Shown here: in pieces, positions 7,866 through 17,377 of the stretch
How the letters are laid out: every line of letters starts with the position of its first letter
Position numbering within the stretch: the first letter of the stretch is position 1
Source: VXNE01 sp965208745
Lineage (GTDB): Bacteria; Pseudomonadota; Gammaproteobacteria; Pseudomonadales; Azotimanducaceae
NCBI GenBank assembly: GCA_965208745.1
Contig: CBDBPN010000003.1
Span: 1,488,001-1,552,000, forward strand
Direction of reading: 5' to 3'
DNA: 64,000 nucleotides
Translations under genes and position numbers: made by a program
Notes under the pieces: generated by a model
Databases searched by the model: none
The model's input: the letters and a program-made list of their open reading frames with translations, nothing else
Told to the model about the DNA's origin: nothing

Positions 7866-9277
7866 CCCCGTCCCTGTTCCCGTCCGGCCGCATGCGTTCC
7901 CGACCACCGCCGGGACACCACGAGCAGGCCAATCCCCACGACGAACGGCAGGAAGCGCTCGGCGAAATCCCCCGGCGTGTCCGGCAGTACGTAGAACACG
8001 ACGGTGCCCACGAAACCGATCACCATCGCCACCGGGGCCGCCGACGGCGCATAACGCCAACGGAACACCGTGAAGAGGACCAGCGGTCCGAACGTCGCCC
8101 CGAGCGCGTTCCAGGCGAACAGGACCCGCGAGAAGATCGCCTCCGGTAGCCACACGCTGATGACGACCGCGACCACGACGACGGCCGTGATGATCCAGCG
8201 CGAGACCGACACGCGCTCCCGGCCGAGACCGAGGTCGTGGGAAACGACGCTCGCGGCCACGAGCAACTGGCTGTCGGCGGTGGACATGACGGCCGAGAGG
8301 ACGGCGGCGATCGTGATGCCCGCGACGACGGCGGGCAGCAGCGTCGAAGTCAACTGGAAGAACAGGCGTTCCCCGTCGACCACGTCCGTCGCCAGGGCGT
8401 GGCCGGCGAGCCCCGTGAGAAACATGCTCGTGAGCACTACCACGAACCAGGTCAGCGCCACCACCCGGCCGCGCCGCAGCGCCGCGTCGTCCCGCAGGGC
8501 CATCATGCGGTTCAGCAGGTGCGGCTGGCCGAGCGGCCCGAACCCGATCGACACCATGCCGATGAGGAAACCCACCGCGAGCCAGCCCGCGTTGGCCCCG
8601 AGGGGCGCCATCTGTTCCGGCGGGACGGCCGCCAACAGGGCGCCGAATCCACCGCACGCGACCACTGCGGCGATGCACAGCATCACGGCGCCCACGAACA
8701 TGACCACCGCCTGCAGCGCATCGGTCACGCTCACGGCCCAGAACCCGCCGAGCAGGGTGTAGACCAGGATCACCGCAGCGCCGATCGCCACGCTCGTGGA
8801 GACCGGCAGCCCGAAGGTCTCGGCGAAGGTGTGGCCGGCGCCCTGGAACTGCGCCGCCACGTAGAAGACAAAGGACACCACCACCGCGATCCCCGCGAAG
8901 CCCGTCGCGAACCGACGGGCGCTTCCGGAGAGGTCCCGGCACACCAGGTCCGTGAGCGTCACCCAACCGTTCGCGCAGCTCGCGTCACGCAGCCGCCGGG
9001 CGATCAGGAACCACGCGATCACGTGCCCCGTCAGTGTGCCCGGCAGCAGCCAGACGGCGGAGATGCCCTGCACGTAAGCGATGCCGGAAACCCCCAGGAT
9101 CGACCACGCGGAGGACGACCCGGCCGCGTAGGAGAGGCTGGCGACGAACCCGCCGAGGTTGCGGCCGCCGATGAAGTAGTCGGTGTGGTCCCGCGTGCGG
9201 CGCCGCGCCCAGAGGCCGATGGCAATCAGCGCCACCTGGTAGGCGACGATGACGCCCAGAATCTCCGCGCCGGACAT
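7862..9277 (-). CDS. Sodium:solute symporter family protein (471 aa)
   Basis: Polytopic inner-membrane Na+-coupled symporter of the SSS (LeuT-fold) family, about 13 helices. The N-terminus shows ILGVIVAYQVALIAIGLWARR, then FIGGRNLGGFVASLSYAAGSSSAWSILG, the conserved early SSS segment with small residues around the Na+ site. Length is normal. It lies downstream of an amidohydrolase gene on the same strand with a 30-bp gap, so the pair may import and process one compound. Substrates of this family include amino acids, sugars, carboxylates and urea; nothing visible chooses between them. Confidence 0.9.
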   Translation of the reverse strand: MSGAEILGVIVAYQVALIAIGLWARRRTRDHTDYFIGGRNLGGFVASLSYAAGSSSAWSILGVSGIAYVQGISAVWLLPGTLTGHVIAWFLIARRLRDASCANGWVTLTDLVCRDLSGSARRFATGFAGIAVVVSFVFYVAAQFQGAGHTFAETFGLPVSTSVAIGAAVILVYTLLGGFWAVSVTDALQAVVMFVGAVMLCIAAVVACGGFGALLAAVPPEQMAPLGANAGWLAVGFLIGMVSIGFGPLGQPHLLNRMMALRDDAALRRGRVVALTWFVVVLTSMFLTGLAGHALATDVVDGERLFFQLTSTLLPAVVAGITIAAVLSAVMSTADSQLLVAASVVSHDLGLGRERVSVSRWIITAVVVVAVVISVWLPEAIFSRVLFAWNALGATFGPLVLFTVFRWRYAPSAAPVAMVIGFVGTVVFYVLPDTPGDFAERFLPFVVGIGLLVVSRRWSGTHAAGREQGRG

Positions 9278-9307
9278 GGACCGCTCCGCCAGGCGGACCT
9301 GTTCCCG

Positions 9308-10723
9308 TCAGTCGGCCAAGACCTGGCCGGCCGCGTCGGCCACCACCGTGCCTTCGAAGAACGACGGGTTCGCCTCGCCCCAAAAACGCACCGGGTTCTC
9401 GAACACGAACCGCCGGAACTGCGCGTGATCGATCTTGCCGTCCTCGACGAGTTCGTAGGCCTCGGGCAGCACGCCCGCCATCTCCCGCACGTCGAAGTGA
9501 CCGATGTCGGAACCGAACAGCGTCTTGATCTCCGCCCCACAGGGGTTGAACTCGCGGTTGAACGCCCACGCATTGGTCGGATCGTCCGCCTCGCAGCCGA
9601 AATAGAACGGCTTGACGAAGAGGTCCAGGAAGTCCGTGGCGGCTTCGATGCCGCAGGCCGCGTAGTCGTCCAGGTCCTCGAGGTGGCCCGTGGTCGCGGG
9701 TCCGTTGCGCGTGCCGACGCCGCGTCCCTGGGCGATGGCGGCCTGGAAGCGCTCGTCCGCGTACTGCGTCGCGAGCTCGCCGAGCAGGTCCATGTCGAGG
9801 TTGGCCGGGTCCGTGAACGAGAGCGCGTCGCGGTTGCGGATCGCCCAGTGGCCGATGAGGTCGGAATAGAGCAGGCACGCGAACCCCACGCCGCCCTCCA
9901 GGAAGGCGAAGTTGAGTTGCGGGAACCGCGCCGTCACGCCGCCGAGGAAGATCGCTTTGCAGACCGCCTCCGACGCCGCCGCGAAGTGGCCGATGTGGTT
10001 GTAGCAGAAGTTCGACGGCGACATCCGGAACGCGCGTCCGCGCGAGCCGCGGTGGAACGTCGGCGAGACCCCGAGTTCGGCGCAGCGCTGCCAGACGGGG
10101 TCGTAGTCGTGGGCGCTGTCGAGACCGATCACGTCGTACCACTCGGACGCCTCCGGGCCCTTCTCCACCGGGCGTTCGATCATGCTGTTCAGCATGATGA
10201 CCTTCATGCCGAGATCGCCGACCGCGTGGTCGAGTTCGGCCAGGGCCTCGTCCGGCGTGTGCATGGGGATGACGGCGGCGGGCGTCATGCGGTCCGCATA
10301 CGGCGCGAACAGGTCCGCCTGGTAGCGGTTGAAGGCCCGGCACGTCGCGATGCGGGCCTCGGTGTCCGGAACGCGCGGCATCCCCAGACCCCCCGTCGGA
10401 AACAGGATCGAGAAGTCGATGCCGAACTCCGGCAGGCGTTCGTAGAGCAGCTTCGGCATCATGGCCGTGGCGCGGTCGCGCGTGTTCTTCGTCGGCGCGC
10501 CCCAGAACGCCTCCTGGGCCACATGCTCGGCCCGCCGCTCGGCGACCGTCATCGAAAGCGACCGGCGCACGCGCTCACCGAGCGCGCGCAGGCCTCGCAA
10601 CGCGGGCTCGCCGCCGATCTTGCCCATGGCCTCCTCCAGGACGGGCCCGAACTCCAGCCAGTGGCCGTCGGCGTCGATCACCGGGTGATCGAGACTCCTG
10701 CGCAGCTCCGCCGCATTGGACAT
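9308..10723 (-). CDS. Amidohydrolase (metal-dependent hydrolase, amidohydrolase_2 type), 471 aa
   Basis: TIM-barrel metal-dependent hydrolase or decarboxylase. The N-terminal VIDADGHWLEF has the D-x-H metal motif; FCYNHIGHF and RFPQLNFAFLEGG sit at the middle strands, and TLFGSDIGHFD near the C-terminus supplies the final Asp. This pattern matches the 2-amino-3-carboxymuconate-6-semialdehyde decarboxylase-like group often found in aromatic or terpenoid catabolic clusters. The start at 10723 has GAGGGGGAA upstream; the long frame beyond it overlaps the divergent M48 gene and is not real. Likely co-transcribed with the symporter. Confidence 0.85.
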   Translation of the reverse strand: MSNAAELRRSLDHPVIDADGHWLEFGPVLEEAMGKIGGEPALRGLRALGERVRRSLSMTVAERRAEHVAQEAFWGAPTKNTRDRATAMMPKLLYERLPEFGIDFSILFPTGGLGMPRVPDTEARIATCRAFNRYQADLFAPYADRMTPAAVIPMHTPDEALAELDHAVGDLGMKVIMLNSMIERPVEKGPEASEWYDVIGLDSAHDYDPVWQRCAELGVSPTFHRGSRGRAFRMSPSNFCYNHIGHFAAASEAVCKAIFLGGVTARFPQLNFAFLEGGVGFACLLYSDLIGHWAIRNRDALSFTDPANLDMDLLGELATQYADERFQAAIAQGRGVGTRNGPATTGHLEDLDDYAACGIEAATDFLDLFVKPFYFGCEADDPTNAWAFNREFNPCGAEIKTLFGSDIGHFDVREMAGVLPEAYELVEDGKIDHAQFRRFVFENPVRFWGEANPSFFEGTVVADAAGQVLAD

Positions 10724-10870
10724 GTTGCTTCCCCCTCTTGTTCGACGAAGAGGATGCGACGATCGCCGCCCGCCCGCAAGCCACGGACCGGCCGCAAACT
10801 GGCTCTCCCGTTGCAAACCGCACGTCCGTCCGTTGAAATGCGCATCCGTCGATTCAGCGGAGGTACTTGC

Positions 10871-11680
10871 ATGAAACGACGGTGGCTCGCGGCCCTCATC
10901 GTCCTGGCCACGCTCGCCGGCTGCGTGACGAGCCCCACCGGACGTACGCAGTTCCTGCTGATCTCCCCGGAAGCCGCGATCGCGCAGTCGCGGACGGCCT
11001 ACGTCCAGACGGTCGGTCAGTTGCGGCGCGACGGCAAGCTCCTCGACGACCCCCTGCTCGGCGACCGCCTGGCGATCATCACCGGACGCCTGGTCGCCGT
11101 GACCGTCGCGCGCTATCCGCACACCGCGAACTGGAACTGGAGCGTCGCGATGATCGACGAGCCGGACACGGTCAACGCGTGGTGCATGGCCGGTGGACGC
11201 ATGGCCGTCTACAACGGGCTGGTGGACAAGCTCGACCTCACCGACGACGAACTCGCCCAGATCATGGGGCACGAGATCTCGCATGCCGTGGCGAACCACA
11301 CGGCGGAGCGCATGTCGATGGCCATCGCCCAGGGCATCGGCGTGCTGGCCGTCGGGGCGACCACGGACGACGAGGGCGCGCGACGCGGCGCACAGCTTGC
11401 CGCGGCGCTCGCGATCAAGCTGCCGAACAGCCGCGTCGGCGAGCGCGAGGCCGACCGCATGGGGATCGAGATCGCGGCGCGGGCCGGCTACGACCCGGCG
11501 GCCGCCGTCACGCTGTGGCGCAAGATGGAACGCGAGGGCGGCGCCCGCCCGCCACAGTTCCTGAGCACGCACCCGAACCCCGCCAACCGGCGCGAGACCC
11601 TCGCCGCGCTGGGGCAGCAGATGCGGGCGCTACGGCCGGCGGCGCCGCCGGAGCCGCGGCCGGTGGAGATCCTGCCCTAA
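10871..11680 (+). CDS. M48-family metalloprotease lipoprotein (269 aa)
   Basis: Envelope zinc metallopeptidase. The signal peptide ends in a lipobox LAGC (Cys18), so it should be lipid-anchored. The catalytic HExxH is HEISH at 134-138, with a further Glu in GEREADRMG supplying the third ligand, as in BepA/LoiP-like M48 proteins. STHPNPANRRETL near the C-terminus is also a family signature. ATG 10871 follows GCGGAGGTACTTGC. Known relatives assist outer-membrane protein quality control. The stop overlaps the convergent retropepsin-like gene by four bases. Confidence 0.9.
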   Translation: MKRRWLAALIVLATLAGCVTSPTGRTQFLLISPEAAIAQSRTAYVQTVGQLRRDGKLLDDPLLGDRLAIITGRLVAVTVARYPHTANWNWSVAMIDEPDTVNAWCMAGGRMAVYNGLVDKLDLTDDELAQIMGHEISHAVANHTAERMSMAIAQGIGVLAVGATTDDEGARRGAQLAAALAIKLPNSRVGEREADRMGIEIAARAGYDPAAAVTLWRKMEREGGARPPQFLSTHPNPANRRETLAALGQQMRALRPAAPPEPRPVEILP

Positions 11681-12066
11681 CGCGCCGCGCGCAGGCGCAT
11701 CAACCATTTCAGGAGCACGGCCGGCAAGCGCTTCAGCGTGCCCGCGCGCGGGTCGACCTCGAAGCCGCCCGACTCCAAAGCGGTTACACCGAGCAGCGGC
11801 TCGGCGTCCTCCTCGCCGTAGACGACCGTGCCACCGACGCGTTCGCCCTCGAACTCGATTTCGGCGACGGTGATGTCCAGCGAAAGCGAGCGGCCGTCGG
11901 CCAGCGTGTACTCGCGACTCCCCCGCGGCAGCAGCCCCACCGCCTCGAGGCGCTGCCTCGGGACGAGCGAGTCATAAGCGCCGGTATCGACCAGGAAGGG
12001 CCCCGTCCATGTCCGGTCGGGCTCGGCGGGATTGCGGATCGTCACGTCAACGTAGGTAGCACCCAT
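11677..12066 (-). CDS. Retropepsin-like clan AA aspartic protease (129 aa)
   Basis: Small single-lobe aspartic protease. The active-site signature is FLVDTGAYDSLVP (Asp27-Thr-Gly-Ala), followed by a strand-rich body and LLGVTALESGGFEVDP, which matches the hydrophobic-Gly flap/closing motif (LLG). Such single-domain bacterial proteins dimerise to form an active site like retroviral proteases. No signal peptide is seen, so it is probably cytoplasmic. It overlaps the M48 protease gene tail to tail (shared CTAA). Its substrate is unknown. Confidence 0.85.
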   Translation of the reverse strand: MGATYVDVTIRNPAEPDRTWTGPFLVDTGAYDSLVPRQRLEAVGLLPRGSREYTLADGRSLSLDITVAEIEFEGERVGGTVVYGEEDAEPLLGVTALESGGFEVDPRAGTLKRLPAVLLKWLMRLRAAR

Positions 12067-12110
12067 GGTTCCCTCCAGTTGCTTGCTGCCATTCTACTGC
12101 CGGGATCGCG

Positions 12111-13538
12111 CTACCAGGTGTCGATAGGGTGCTTCTTCGCTTCCCGCCGCGCCGGCTTCGCGAGCAGCCTGATCAGGCGCGCCACGCGCTCGCGCGTCTC
12201 CGAGGGCGCGACGATGTCATCGAAGGCGTTGTGATCCACCGCGGCCGAGTATCCGTCCCGCCTCCCGATCTCGACGCCCGGCCATCCCAGCCGCAGTGCC
12301 GGCACCCCGCGGGTGCTGGACACCCCGGTCATCAGGGCGGCGCCCAACCCGCGCCCCCGCCGGACGTGCACGCTGACGAGCGGCACGGTGCGCTGCTGGT
12401 GCGCGATCAGCGGCCGTGCGTGCCAGCGCGTCAGTCCCGGCTCGACCTGCGGCTCCTGGCCCTTGACGCGCCATTCGGCGACGCAGCCGGGCGTATCGAT
12501 GAGTGCCAGCATCGGGTATTCGTACGCGTTGCAGAGCTCGACGAAGCGGGCGATCTTCGTGGCTGCCCCGTGGTCGATCGCACCGTCGTCGACGAGCGGC
12601 TGGTTCGCGAGGACACCCACGCTGCGGCCCGCGATACGGGCAAGACAGGTCAGGAGCGCCGGGGCGAACCGGGGCCGTAGCTCGAAGATGCTGTCCGCAT
12701 CGCAGATGGCCCGGACGATCTCCCGGATGTCATAAGGACCGTCGGCATCGGGCGCCAGCGTGTCGAGGTCGAGATCCGGAGGGGCCAACTCTTCCCGGTC
12801 GTTGTCGTAGAAGGAGAGAAAGCGTTTCGCCGCGGCGACGGCCGAGTGCTCGTCGGGAACCAGCAGGTCGATACCTCCGGCCCGTTCGTGCATCTCCGAA
12901 CCCGCCAGCTCGTTAGGCGTCATCCGGTGGCCGAGCGCGGCTTCCACCATCGGCGGTCCGCCCATCCCGATGGAGGAGCCCGGCGTGCTGACGAGGAAGT
13001 CCGAGAAGCCGGCCAGGCTTGCGTGGCCCGCGAAAGAGGGTCCCGAGACGACCGCCACGATCGGCGCCAATCCCGACAGTTCCGGTATGCCGTCCAGGAA
13101 GGAGAACCGCCCGATGGACCCGCTCGTTTCGATGTGTCCGAGCCCGGCTCGCGGATGCCGCGCGCGACTGCCTCCGCCGTCCACGAACAGCACCAGCGGC
13201 CAACGCTGTTCGTACGCGAGCGCGAACAGCCGCCCCAGCCGGCCGGCGCCGTAGCCGCCGCCGTGGTCGGTGTAGTCGGTCGACGACGCGATGACGGGAC
13301 GGCCGTCCACGGTCCCGACGAAGTCCACGCCCCCGGCTTCCGGCACCCACGCTCCCTGGGCGGTTCGTGCCGCGATGCTGCCGTACTCGACTTCCGAGTC
13401 GGCATCCAGCAGGAGCCGGACACGCTCCCGCGCCGTGAGCTTCCCCGTGTCGTGCACGCGGGTGACGATGTCCGGCCGCGCCGCGTCGCGGAGTCCGGCA
13501 CGGGCTTCCCGCAGTGCCTCGATGTCGTCCGGTTTCAT
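12111..13538 (-). CDS. Acyl-CoA carboxylase, carboxyltransferase subunit (475 aa)
   Basis: Carboxyltransferase (beta) subunit of a biotin-dependent acyl-CoA carboxylase, crotonase-like fold in two halves: an N-terminal domain with TGKLTARERVRLLLDADS and a C-terminal domain with EYPMLALIDTPGCV and the expected glycine-rich oxyanion regions. It is translationally coupled to the upstream paralogue by a TGATG overlap (TGA 13540-13538, ATG 13538-13536). No biotin carboxylase or biotin carrier gene is in the window. The substrate could be propionyl-, methylcrotonyl-, geranyl- or another acyl-CoA. Pairing with a paralogue suggests a heteromeric enzyme. Confidence 0.85.
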   Translation of the reverse strand: MKPDDIEALREARAGLRDAARPDIVTRVHDTGKLTARERVRLLLDADSEVEYGSIAARTAQGAWVPEAGGVDFVGTVDGRPVIASSTDYTDHGGGYGAGRLGRLFALAYEQRWPLVLFVDGGGSRARHPRAGLGHIETSGSIGRFSFLDGIPELSGLAPIVAVVSGPSFAGHASLAGFSDFLVSTPGSSIGMGGPPMVEAALGHRMTPNELAGSEMHERAGGIDLLVPDEHSAVAAAKRFLSFYDNDREELAPPDLDLDTLAPDADGPYDIREIVRAICDADSIFELRPRFAPALLTCLARIAGRSVGVLANQPLVDDGAIDHGAATKIARFVELCNAYEYPMLALIDTPGCVAEWRVKGQEPQVEPGLTRWHARPLIAHQQRTVPLVSVHVRRGRGLGAALMTGVSSTRGVPALRLGWPGVEIGRRDGYSAAVDHNAFDDIVAPSETRERVARLIRLLAKPARREAKKHPIDTW

Positions 13539-15031
13539 CAGCGCGGATCGATGGCGTGCTTCTTCGTGGGCGCGCGCTGTCGCGGGATGCGCCGGAGCAT
13601 CGCGCCGATGGTCGCGCGCGTCTCGGCGGGCTCGACGATGTCGTCGAACTGGTAGCTGCGCCCCGCCCGCAGTCCCGAAGCGGCATCGTGCATGCGTTCT
13701 GCGTAGCCGTTGCGGATCGCCATAGCCTCCTCCCGCGTCGCCGCCGCGAGGATCTCCTTGCGCTTCACTAGGTATGCCGCGCCCTCGAGCGACATGCCGC
13801 CGGACTCGACGGACGGCCAGGCCAGGCGCAGTTCGGGGACCCGCCGTGCCGCGCCCCAGCCGGACATGGCGAACGGACCGAGCCCGTACGCCTTGCGGAT
13901 CTGCACCGAACAGAGCGGCACCGTGCGGTGGTGCAGCGCCGCCAGCGGCCGCGCGTGATGCCGGGCGATCCCCTCGCGTTCCGCCTGGGGCCCCACCATG
14001 TAGCCGGGATTGTCGACGAAGCTGACGATCGGGTAGTCGTACGCATCGCACAGCTCGACGAAACGCGCCGCCTTGTCCGCCGCGGCCGCGTCGATCGCGC
14101 CCGCGAGCGGCGACTTCGGCTGGTTGGCGTAGATGCCGACCGTGCGCCCTTCGAGCCGCGCGAGGGCGGTGAGCATCGACCGACCCCAGGAGGCGCCCAG
14201 TTCGAGGACACTCTCCGAATCCGCGAACGCGGTGAGGACCTTGCGCATGTCGTACGGTCGCCGGCGGTTCTCCGGGACGACGCCGGCGATCCGGTCCGCG
14301 TCGTCCGCCGCGGAGCCCGCGACATCCTCCACGAGGTAGAAGCGGAGGTAGCGACGCACGGTCGCGATGGCCTCCGCCTCGTCCTCGACCAGCACGTCCA
14401 CGTCACCGGACTTCGCATAGTCGCCGGCGCCGCGGAAGTGCCCGGCCTGCGTTCCGAACTCCGCCGTCGCCGTGCCAATCACGAGGTCCGAGAGCATCGC
14501 GATGCCCGCATGGCCGTCGACCACACGCCCGCTCGCGACCGCGACCGTCGGGGCCCAGCCGTTGAGTTCCGCAAGGCCGTCGTACAGCTCGAACCGTCCC
14601 CGCGGGGTCACGGCAATCGGGGGCGGCGGCAGGGGATCGTCCAGGCGCGCGCCGCCGCCATCCACGAAACAGACGAAGGGCCAGCGGTGCTCGACCGCAA
14701 GAAACAGCAGCTTCGACATCTTGCGGTGGTTGCGGTCGCTCTGGGTTCCGCCCAGCACGGTCTCGTCGTAGCTGGCGCCCAACACGGGCTCCCCGAACAC
14801 CAGACCCGCACCGCCGACCAGACCGTCCGCGTACGCATCGTCCTTCGGCCGGGTGGTCGCGCCGGCCAGGGCTCCGTACTCGATGAAGCTCCCCTCGTCG
14901 AACAACGCCGCCAGGCGTTCCCGGGCGGTGAACCGCCCCTGCCGGTGCACGGCGGCGACGGCTCCCGGCCGGGCATCGTCGCGCCCGCGCCGCCTGGCCT
15001 GCGCGATCTGGCGTACGAGTTGCTCTTCCAG
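13538..15031 (-). CDS. Acyl-CoA carboxylase, carboxyltransferase subunit, paralogue (about 497 aa)
   Basis: Second carboxyltransferase with the same two-domain crotonase layout: QGRFTARERLAALFDEGSF at the N-terminus, FVDGGGARLDDP, then YPIVSFVDNPGYMVGPQAE (substrate-binding turn). It ends in TGATG coupling to the next gene. The start is ambiguous: no ATG, GTG or TTG lies where homology begins. A CTG at 15031 after GAGAGGG gives LEEQLVRQIAQARRRG and is my best guess. The divergent enoyl-CoA hydratase starts 100 bp away, so a shared regulatory gap is likely. With its paralogue it probably works in branched-chain or terpenoid acyl-CoA breakdown. Confidence 0.8.
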   Translation of the reverse strand: MEEQLVRQIAQARRRGRDDARPGAVAAVHRQGRFTARERLAALFDEGSFIEYGALAGATTRPKDDAYADGLVGGAGLVFGEPVLGASYDETVLGGTQSDRNHRKMSKLLFLAVEHRWPFVCFVDGGGARLDDPLPPPPIAVTPRGRFELYDGLAELNGWAPTVAVASGRVVDGHAGIAMLSDLVIGTATAEFGTQAGHFRGAGDYAKSGDVDVLVEDEAEAIATVRRYLRFYLVEDVAGSAADDADRIAGVVPENRRRPYDMRKVLTAFADSESVLELGASWGRSMLTALARLEGRTVGIYANQPKSPLAGAIDAAAADKAARFVELCDAYDYPIVSFVDNPGYMVGPQAEREGIARHHARPLAALHHRTVPLCSVQIRKAYGLGPFAMSGWGAARRVPELRLAWPSVESGGMSLEGAAYLVKRKEILAAATREEAMAIRNGYAERMHDAASGLRAGRSYQFDDIVEPAETRATIGAMLRRIPRQRAPTKKHAIDPR

Positions 15032-15130
15032 GGGACCCTCTCGAGTAAGGCAGCAAGTCCGATCCAGAGTATCACCCGCACCGGCCCCGCCCCGGCTACA
15101 CTGCGTGCCGACTTCCCCAGGCGACCCATC

Positions 15131-15889
15131 ATGGATCTCGAAACCATCGTCTACGAGCGCAAGGGCCCCGTCGCTTACGTGACCCTCAACCGCCCCGAGA
15201 AGCTGAACGCGATGAACGCCACCCTGCACCGCGAACTCGGCGAGGCGTGGGCCGCCTTCCGGGACGACGAATCGCTGCTGGTCGCGATCCTCTCCGGCAA
15301 CGGCCGGTGCTTCAGCGCGGGGGCCGACCTGACCGAGAGAGGGAGCGGGCCCTACCGCTACACGGGCGAGTTTCCGGACATCACGCAGACCCAGAAGCTG
15401 TACAAGCCGATCATCGCGGCGCTGCACAGCCACGTCGTGGGTTACGGGCTGTGGATCGCGCTCGATGCCGACATCCGCATCGCGACGGAAGACACGTCCT
15501 TCTGGCTGCCGGAACCTCAGTGGGGCATCGCGACGATCCCGGCCGCCTGGTTCCCGAAGATCATGCCGTGGGCGATCGCCTCCGAACTCCTCCTCATGGC
15601 GGGGCGCATGGACGCCCGGCGCGCCTACGAGGTCGGCATGATCAACCGGATCGTGCCGGCGGACCGGCTGATGGAGGAGGCGGAGCGGATCGCGGAACGG
15701 TTCTGCGAGCTGAGCCCCGCCGCGGTGCAGGGCATGAAGGAGTCCATGGTCAAGGCGTCGTCCCTCGACTACCGGGCGCTCGACCAGATCACCGAGCACG
15801 TGCAAACCCGGGTGATGAACTCCGAGGATCGCCGGGAAGGGGCGCGGGCGTTCCGGGAGAAGCGCCAGGGGGTGTGGCCCGGGAGGTGA
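15131..15889 (+). CDS. Enoyl-CoA hydratase/isomerase family protein (252 aa)
   Basis: Crotonase-fold enzyme of normal length. VAYVTLNRPEKLNAMN is the family start; GNGRCFSAGADLTE supplies one oxyanion-hole strand, and HSHVVGYGLWIALDADIRIA the second. The usual second catalytic Glu lies in the EPQWGIATIPAAW region, though the exact residue cannot be fixed by eye. Transcribed divergently from the two carboxyltransferases, it probably hydrates an unsaturated acyl-CoA in the same pathway. Confidence 0.88.
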   Translation: MDLETIVYERKGPVAYVTLNRPEKLNAMNATLHRELGEAWAAFRDDESLLVAILSGNGRCFSAGADLTERGSGPYRYTGEFPDITQTQKLYKPIIAALHSHVVGYGLWIALDADIRIATEDTSFWLPEPQWGIATIPAAWFPKIMPWAIASELLLMAGRMDARRAYEVGMINRIVPADRLMEEAERIAERFCELSPAAVQGMKESMVKASSLDYRALDQITEHVQTRVMNSEDRREGARAFREKRQGVWPGR

Positions 15890-15966
15890 CTTCCGCCTCC
15901 GGTCGGACCGGCCATGAGCCGCTTACGGTGTAGACTGCTATTGCGTCCACCCGCCACGGGCTCCAC

Positions 15967-17349
15967 ATGAACGCCAAGTCCGGCGTCGTTACCGAACTCA
16001 AGCTGTTCAGCACCCTCGGCGTGCCGATCATCCTCACGCAGCTCTCGCAGATGGGGATTTCCGTGATCGACGCGATCATGGCGGGCCGGGTCAGCCCGAC
16101 GGATCTCGCGGGCGTGTCCCTCGGCGGCACGTTCTACTTTCCGCCGGTAGTGCTCCTGTCGGGCGTCGCGATGGCCATCACGCCCATCATTTCCCAGATG
16201 CACGGCGCCGGCAAGGAAGCCGGAGGCGGCGCGGTCGTGCGCCAGGCCCTCTGGATCGCGATCGGCGGCGGTCTCTTGACGGTGGCGGTCCTGCTGCTGT
16301 TCGGCGAGCGGGGCTACCGTCTGATCGGCGTCGACCCGGCGGCCATCCCCGTCGCCACGGCCTATCTCAAGTACATCAGCATCGGTGTCGTGCCCACGCT
16401 CGCGTTCTTCGTGTTGCGTTACCTCTGCGAAGGGCTGTCATGGACGACGCCGTCCATGATCGTGGCGTTCGGCGGACTGGTACTCAAGCTGCCGCTCAAC
16501 TACCTCTTCGTGTACGGCGGACTGGGCATACCCGCGATGGGCGGCCCCGGCTGCGGCCTCTCCACGGCCATCGTCATGTGGCTCCAGCTCATCGCCATGA
16601 TCTTCATCGTCGCCTACTCGCGCGTGCAGCGCGCCGGCGCGTTCTCGCAGTTCTCGCTGCCGGACTTCACCGTCATCTGGCGCCTCATCAAGCTGGGCAT
16701 CCCGATCGGCGTGACCATGTTCTTCGAGGGAACCGTTTTCTCGATCGTGGTCCTGCTCATCGGACGCATCAGCGTCGAAGCGACGGCGGCCCATGCGATC
16801 GTCTTCAACGTCGGGAGCGTCACCTCGATGATTCCGGTCGCCCTGGGCGTGGCGGCCACCATCCGGGCCGGCTACAACGTGGGTGCGAAGGACTATCCCG
16901 CCGCGCGGCGTTCGGTCTATACGGCGCTCGGCGCCGCGCTCGGCTTTGCGGTTCTTGCCGCGAGCGTCCTCGTGCTGATGCGTGACACGATCGCGGGTTT
17001 CTACACGACCGACGCCGGCCTCCTCGCGAGCGCCTCGGCGCTCCTCCTCATTCTCGCGCTCTACCAGTTCGTCGACGATACGCAGACCACGGCGATCGGC
17101 TGCCTGCGCGGCTACAAGGACGTGCGCATCCCGATGGCGATCGTCCTGTGCTCTCACTGGGGGATCGGGATCCCCCTGGGCGCCCTGCTGGGCTACGGCA
17201 ACGACGGGTTGGGGGTGGCGCCCATGGGCGTGTCGGGGTTCTGGTGGGGCCTGGTGATCGGGTTCGGGGTTTCGACGCTCTCCCTGAACACGAGACTCGC
17301 TATCATTTCCCGGAGTCAACGCCGGATCGAGCGATACGCGGAAGCCTGA
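15967..17349 (+). CDS. MATE-family efflux transporter, NorM-like (460 aa)
   Basis: Twelve-helix inner-membrane cation/drug antiporter of the multidrug and toxic compound extrusion family. Seen: FSTLGVPIILTQLSQMGISVIDAIMAG (helix 1-2, with the typical ID-x-x-MAG), GVSLGGTFYFP, and the internal repeat in the second half (IPIGVTMFFEGTVFS). Length is typical. It is 77 bp after the hydratase and 28 bp before the PhyH gene on the same strand, so may share a transcript. Na+ or H+ drives export; the substrate is unknown. Confidence 0.92.
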   Translation: MNAKSGVVTELKLFSTLGVPIILTQLSQMGISVIDAIMAGRVSPTDLAGVSLGGTFYFPPVVLLSGVAMAITPIISQMHGAGKEAGGGAVVRQALWIAIGGGLLTVAVLLLFGERGYRLIGVDPAAIPVATAYLKYISIGVVPTLAFFVLRYLCEGLSWTTPSMIVAFGGLVLKLPLNYLFVYGGLGIPAMGGPGCGLSTAIVMWLQLIAMIFIVAYSRVQRAGAFSQFSLPDFTVIWRLIKLGIPIGVTMFFEGTVFSIVVLLIGRISVEATAAHAIVFNVGSVTSMIPVALGVAATIRAGYNVGAKDYPAARRSVYTALGAALGFAVLAASVLVLMRDTIAGFYTTDAGLLASASALLLILALYQFVDDTQTTAIGCLRGYKDVRIPMAIVLCSHWGIGIPLGALLGYGNDGLGVAPMGVSGFWWGLVIGFGVSTLSLNTRLAIISRSQRRIERYAEA

Positions 17350-17377
17350 GCGTCCGAGCCACGCAGGAGATCAACCA

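Noticed and set aside
8237..11680. Very long open frame of 1147 codons on the plus strand
   Set aside because: Its first 870 codons lie antisense to the symporter and amidohydrolase genes and have the Arg/His/Asp-rich composition of shadow frames; only the last 269 codons (M48 protease) are real.
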